From NCBI GenBank assembly GCA_028716125.1, contig JAQUQK010000020.1, positions 1 to 14,930 of the forward strand: 14,930 bases of DNA, in the 5' to 3' direction. The DNA comes from Thermoplasmatota archaeon (GTDB taxonomy: Archaea > Thermoplasmatota > JAQUQK01). Shown piece after piece: positions 12,500 to 14,930 of this stretch. The notes beneath the pieces are model-generated. The model saw only the letters and a program-made list of their open reading frames with translations, ran no database searches and was not told the origin of the DNA. The first letter of the stretch is position 1, and each line of letters starts with the position of its first letter. Both the position numbers and the translations under genes were made by a program.

Positions 12500-12904
12500 A
12501 TGGCGCACGAACTTAACTCGATCATGCTCTACATCCATCCTCTGCTTGCAGTTCTTGGGCACGTCCTGGTTTTCGCGTCGCTATATCCATCGCTTTGCCG
12601 CAAGACTGGAAAGCTTGGGCGCGCAATTCCTCTCATTTCATGGCTGTTTGTTCTGTCTGGGCTTGTCTCCGGCATGGTCTGGGCGCAACTGGCCTGGGGC
12701 GCATACTGGTCATGGGATCCCAAGGAAACGGCGACCCTGCTTCTTTTTGCCGGAGTGAGCGCGCATGCACACCTCTTTTACAGAAGCCACGGCAATCCTG
12801 CAAGCCGCAAGGCGATTCTGGTGCTTTCAGCGCTGAATTGCACATTGGCGTTAGCTGCCGTTCTTGTTACGTGGCTTGCGGAAGGATTGCACTCCTACAC
12901 ATAG
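12500..12904 (+). CDS. Minimal CcsA/ResC-like cytochrome c heme-handling protein
   Basis: A membrane protein of 134 residues with about four hydrophobic helices (near 9-30, 42-62, 78-93 and 105-126). It carries the tryptophan-rich WWD signature of heme-handling proteins, WGAYWSWDPKE at 66-76, preceded by VWAQLA exactly as in CcsA. Flanking histidines match the CcsA layout: H13 before the motif, H89/H91 in the helix after it, and H131 in a C-terminal GLHSY, which in CcsA proteins is the second external heme ligand. CcsA normally has about 300 or more residues and works with CcsB; here only its conserved C-terminal core is present, yet the frame has its own Shine-Dalgarno site and ends at the family's C-terminal motif, so it looks complete rather than broken. 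It should present heme to the CXXCH motif of the upstream cytochrome. CcmC and CcmF share the WWD motif, but the flanking residues favour CcsA. Confidence 0.85.
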   Translation: MAHELNSIMLYIHPLLAVLGHVLVFASLYPSLCRKTGKLGRAIPLISWLFVLSGLVSGMVWAQLAWGAYWSWDPKETATLLLFAGVSAHAHLFYRSHGNPASRKAILVLSALNCTLALAAVLVTWLAEGLHSYT

Positions 12905-12915
12905 CACTCCAGGAG

Positions 12916-12937
12916 CCTGCATAAAGTCTTATGTAGG
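12916..12937. repeat. Hairpin or operator between the cytochrome operon and hutH
   Basis: CCTGCATAA (12916-12924) and TTATGTAGG (12929-12937) form a nine-pair stem with one G-U pair and a four-base AGTC loop. It starts 11 bases after the CcsA-like stop and overlaps the putative hutH TATA. It could protect or end the upstream message, or act as a regulator site for hutH. No long T run follows, so it is not a classical intrinsic terminator. Confidence 0.5.
12928..12936 (+). promoter_or_regulatory. Weak TATA-like box of hutH
   Basis: CTTATGTAG is centred about 30 bases before ATG 12962, slightly long for a leaderless start, and falls in one arm of the inverted repeat. No Shine-Dalgarno site precedes the ATG. 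It is the weakest promoter call in the window. Confidence 0.3.
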
Positions 12938-12961
12938 AAGTTCGGATAACGGTTGATTCCG

Positions 12962-14473
12962 ATGATTGAAATCGACGGCGAGCATCTTAAGGTGGAGGAC
13001 GTCTACGCAGTCGCAATGGGCGAAAAAGTCCGTCTTGCGAAAAGCACCGAATCCAAAATAAAAAAATCTCGCTCGATTGTCGAGAAACTTATCCTGACAG
13101 ACCGCCCCACATACGGCATAAACACCGGATTCGGCGAGCTTGCAAACGTTCGCATTTCTCCGGGAGATGCAAAGAAGCTCCAGCGCAATATAATTTTGAG
13201 CCACGCTTGCGGCGTTGGTGCACCGCTTCCGGTTGAAGTCGTCTGCGCCATGATGTGCCTTAGGGCAAATGCGCTTTCAAAAGGTTATTCTGGCATCCGC
13301 ATTGAAGTCATTCGGGCGCTTGTGGAAATGCTGAACAAAAACGTGGTTCCCGTGATTCCCGAGCAAGGTTCTGTCGGCGCTTCCGGCGACCTCGTTCCGC
13401 TGGCGCATCTGGCTCTTGTCTTAATCGGCGAAGGCGAAGCTTGGTATGAAGGAAAGAGAATGCCGGGCGCAGAGGCGATGAAAAAAGCGGGAATATCTTC
13501 GGTTGAGCTTGTTGAAAAGGAAGGCCTTGCCCTCATAAACGGAACGCAAATGATGTGCGCTCTTGGAGTTATTGCGCTAAAGCGTGCAGAGGCGCTGCTG
13601 AAAGATGCGCAGATTGCCGCAGCCATGAGCGCAGAAGCATTGAAAGGAACCGACCAGGCATTCCGCTCTGAAATCCACAAAGTCCGCCCGCACAAGGGGC
13701 AGGTAGCGGTTGCGCAGAATATGTGGGAGATGATGCGGGGCAGCGAAATCATCGCATCCCACAAGGATTGCCCCAAGGTTCAGGACGCATATTCCATCAG
13801 ATGCATTCCGCAGGTTCTTGGCGCTTCCAAGGATGCGATTGCATACGTCCGCGGCGTGCTTGAAACCGAAATAAATTCAGCGACAGACAACCCATTGATA
13901 TTCAATTTCGGCGCAATCTCCGGAGGAAATTTCCATGGCCAGCCATTGGCGCTCGCGCTTGACTTTTTGGGAATCGCAGTTGCCGAAATTGCAGACATCG
14001 CAGAGCGCAGGATTGCAAGAATTGTAGATCCTAAATTAAGCGGACTGCCCGCATTCCTCGCAGAAAAAAGCGGCCTGAATTCCGGCCTTATGATTCCGCA
14101 ATACACTGCGGCATCGCTAGTATCCGAAAACAAGGTGCTGGCGCATCCCGCGTCTGTCGATTCGATTCCAACGTCAGCAAACATGGAAGACCACGTCAGC
14201 ATGGGCTCCATTGCCGCAAGAAAGGCGCTTAAAATAATTGAAAATGCGGAAAATGTCGTAGCGATTGAATATTTGTCCGCCCTACAAGGACTAACTTTCC
14301 ATAAAATGAAAGCAGGAAAAGGGACACAGGCGGCGCTGGAAACCCTGCAAAAACAAGTTTCGCCAATAACCGAGGATAGATACTATGTGCCAGACATGCA
14401 GAAAATCCGCGAGATGATGCTTGATGGCGCAATAGTCAAGGAAGTGGAGAAAAAAGTTGGAAAATTGAAGTGA
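12962..14473 (+). CDS. hutH: Histidine ammonia-lyase
   Basis: A cytoplasmic protein of 503 residues, the normal length (about 500-515). It has YGINTGFGEL near the N-terminus (catalytic Tyr region), LSHACGVG, and the MIO-forming Ala140-Ser141-Gly142 in GSVGASGDLVPLAHL, where these three residues cyclise into the electrophilic cofactor. Later come TDNPLIF, GNFHGQPLA, QYTAASLVSENKVLAHPASVDSIPTSAN and MEDHVSMG. The Ser-His pair in LSHA and the Glu of MEDH favour histidine over tyrosine or phenylalanine as substrate; the residue before that Glu is Met, where Gln is usual. The enzyme removes ammonia from histidine to give urocanate. No other histidine-use gene (urocanase, imidazolonepropionase) is visible, so the fate of urocanate is unknown. 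ATG 12962 is preferred over the in-frame TTG 12953. The gene's stop is directly followed by the stop of a convergent gene. Confidence 0.95.
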   Translation: MIEIDGEHLKVEDVYAVAMGEKVRLAKSTESKIKKSRSIVEKLILTDRPTYGINTGFGELANVRISPGDAKKLQRNIILSHACGVGAPLPVEVVCAMMCLRANALSKGYSGIRIEVIRALVEMLNKNVVPVIPEQGSVGASGDLVPLAHLALVLIGEGEAWYEGKRMPGAEAMKKAGISSVELVEKEGLALINGTQMMCALGVIALKRAEALLKDAQIAAAMSAEALKGTDQAFRSEIHKVRPHKGQVAVAQNMWEMMRGSEIIASHKDCPKVQDAYSIRCIPQVLGASKDAIAYVRGVLETEINSATDNPLIFNFGAISGGNFHGQPLALALDFLGIAVAEIADIAERRIARIVDPKLSGLPAFLAEKSGLNSGLMIPQYTAASLVSENKVLAHPASVDSIPTSANMEDHVSMGSIAARKALKIIENAENVVAIEYLSALQGLTFHKMKAGKGTQAALETLQKQVSPITEDRYYVPDMQKIREMMLDGAIVKEVEKKVGKLK

Positions 14474-14930
14474 TTACTTTTTCTTTAACGCCACTATTCT
14501 TCGCGGCGACTTTATTTTGACCGGGATTTCATTTTTGTATTTCTTCGCCCGTTTCACTGCCGCTGCGCATTCGGCCACGTATTTCAGGAGAGTTTCGTAG
14601 TTGTCAAACTCATATTCCGCTTCTATCGGCCCGTCGAATGCTCTTTCGTATCTGGAAATCGCCTTCCATTCGCGCCCGACCTTTCCGGCCTCGCCGCACA
14701 TATCTGTCCATTCCGAGTTCATGTAATGGTCGAAAACAATCACATTTTCTGCGGATTCGAAAGCCTTGCGCAACGCTTTTGCTGATGGCATATGGTGAAG
14801 GCTGAAAGAGAACAGTGCAAAATCATATTTTTCGCCGCCGCCCAAGTCGAACAGCGACGATTTCTTTGCAGTTATTTTTCCGCCCAGGTTTTTATCCTTT
14901 GCATTCTGCATTAATTTTCCAATCTCTTTT
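14474..14930 (-). CDS. Probable class I SAM-dependent methyltransferase, C-terminal part
   Basis: The frame is open to the right edge of the window, so the start and the SAM-binding glycine loop are missing. What is visible: SSLFDLGGGEKYDFALFSFSLHHMPSA, resembling the central strand and post-IV region of class I methyltransferases (an acidic residue, then the F-S-LHH motif common in methyltransferase type 11/12 proteins), followed by a strand ENVIVFDHY and a helical C-terminal part ending ALKKK. An in-frame ATG at 14911 exists, but codons upstream of it also read as plausible protein (KEIGKL), so it is probably internal. The substrate cannot be guessed from this fragment. It is convergent with hutH with no spacer. 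Confidence 0.65.
   Translation of the reverse strand, partial: KEIGKLMQNAKDKNLGGKITAKKSSLFDLGGGEKYDFALFSFSLHHMPSAKALRKAFESAENVIVFDHYMNSEWTDMCGEAGKVGREWKAISRYERAFDGPIEAEYEFDNYETLLKYVAECAAAVKRAKKYKNEIPVKIKSPRRIVALKKK
14478..14486 (+). terminator. T-rich tract after hutH, inside the opposing gene
   Basis: Just past the hutH stop the plus strand reads TTTTTCTTT, the complement of the methyltransferase's terminal Lys codons. Such tracts can end archaeal transcription. On the other strand the Lys-rich end of hutH offers a similar tract for the methyltransferase. Confidence 0.35.

Noticed and set aside
13285..13776. A 163-residue minus-strand frame inside hutH
   Set aside because: It is Ser/Ala/Cys-rich with no motif and lies antisense to a complete, well-conserved hutH.

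Overview
The window is archaeal. It carries three enzymes of archaeal ether-lipid synthesis (GGGP synthase, a UbiA-type DGGGP synthase, geranylgeranyl reductase), an archaeal GTP cyclohydrolase IV (MptA), a QueF-family protein of the kind used for archaeosine, a probable tungsten aldehyde:ferredoxin oxidoreductase, and TATA-type promoters about 24-28 bases upstream of start codons, which implies leaderless transcripts. Coding density is very high: no gap exceeds about 110 bases. I cannot fix the lineage from sequence alone; Thermoplasmata-like and DPANN-like archaea are both possible. I see no tRNA, rRNA, CRISPR array, insertion sequence or other mobile element.

Layout. (1) 1-2942, + strand: a lipid operon made of the end of a [4Fe-4S] ferredoxin, geranylgeranyl reductase, the prenyltransferase and GGGP synthase, with overlapping or nearly touching ends. 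(2) 3003-3878, +: mptA, apparently leaderless. (3) 3910-8052, -: an AOR-family oxidoreductase with its own promoter and a Shine-Dalgarno leader, and upstream of it a multidomain PP-loop ATPase/PUA-like/2[4Fe-4S] protein of unknown substrate. (4) 8138-9724, +: a secreted, C-terminally anchored subtilisin-like protease, convergent with (5) 9739-11061, -: a four-helix membrane protein with an Ala/Pro-rich tail, and a QueF-family protein. (6) 11168-12904, +: a two-gene cytochrome operon encoding a CXXCH-bearing membrane protein with two H-x13-H helices, followed by a 134-residue CcsA-like heme-handling protein. (7) 12962-14473, +: histidine ammonia-lyase, whose stop codon abuts that of a convergent, truncated methyltransferase (14474-14930, -).

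How the genes fit together. The lipid genes cover the steps from G1P + GGPP to saturated archaeol-type lipid, with ferredoxin as the likely electron donor for the reductase. MptA and the QueF-family protein may both serve pterin/7-deazaguanine (archaeosine) metabolism. The AOR and the PP-loop protein point to ferredoxin-linked, iron-sulfur-rich metabolism. The most unusual part is the cytochrome pair: a predicted c-heme plus di-b-heme membrane electron conduit encoded directly upstream of what looks like a reduced cytochrome c synthetase core.
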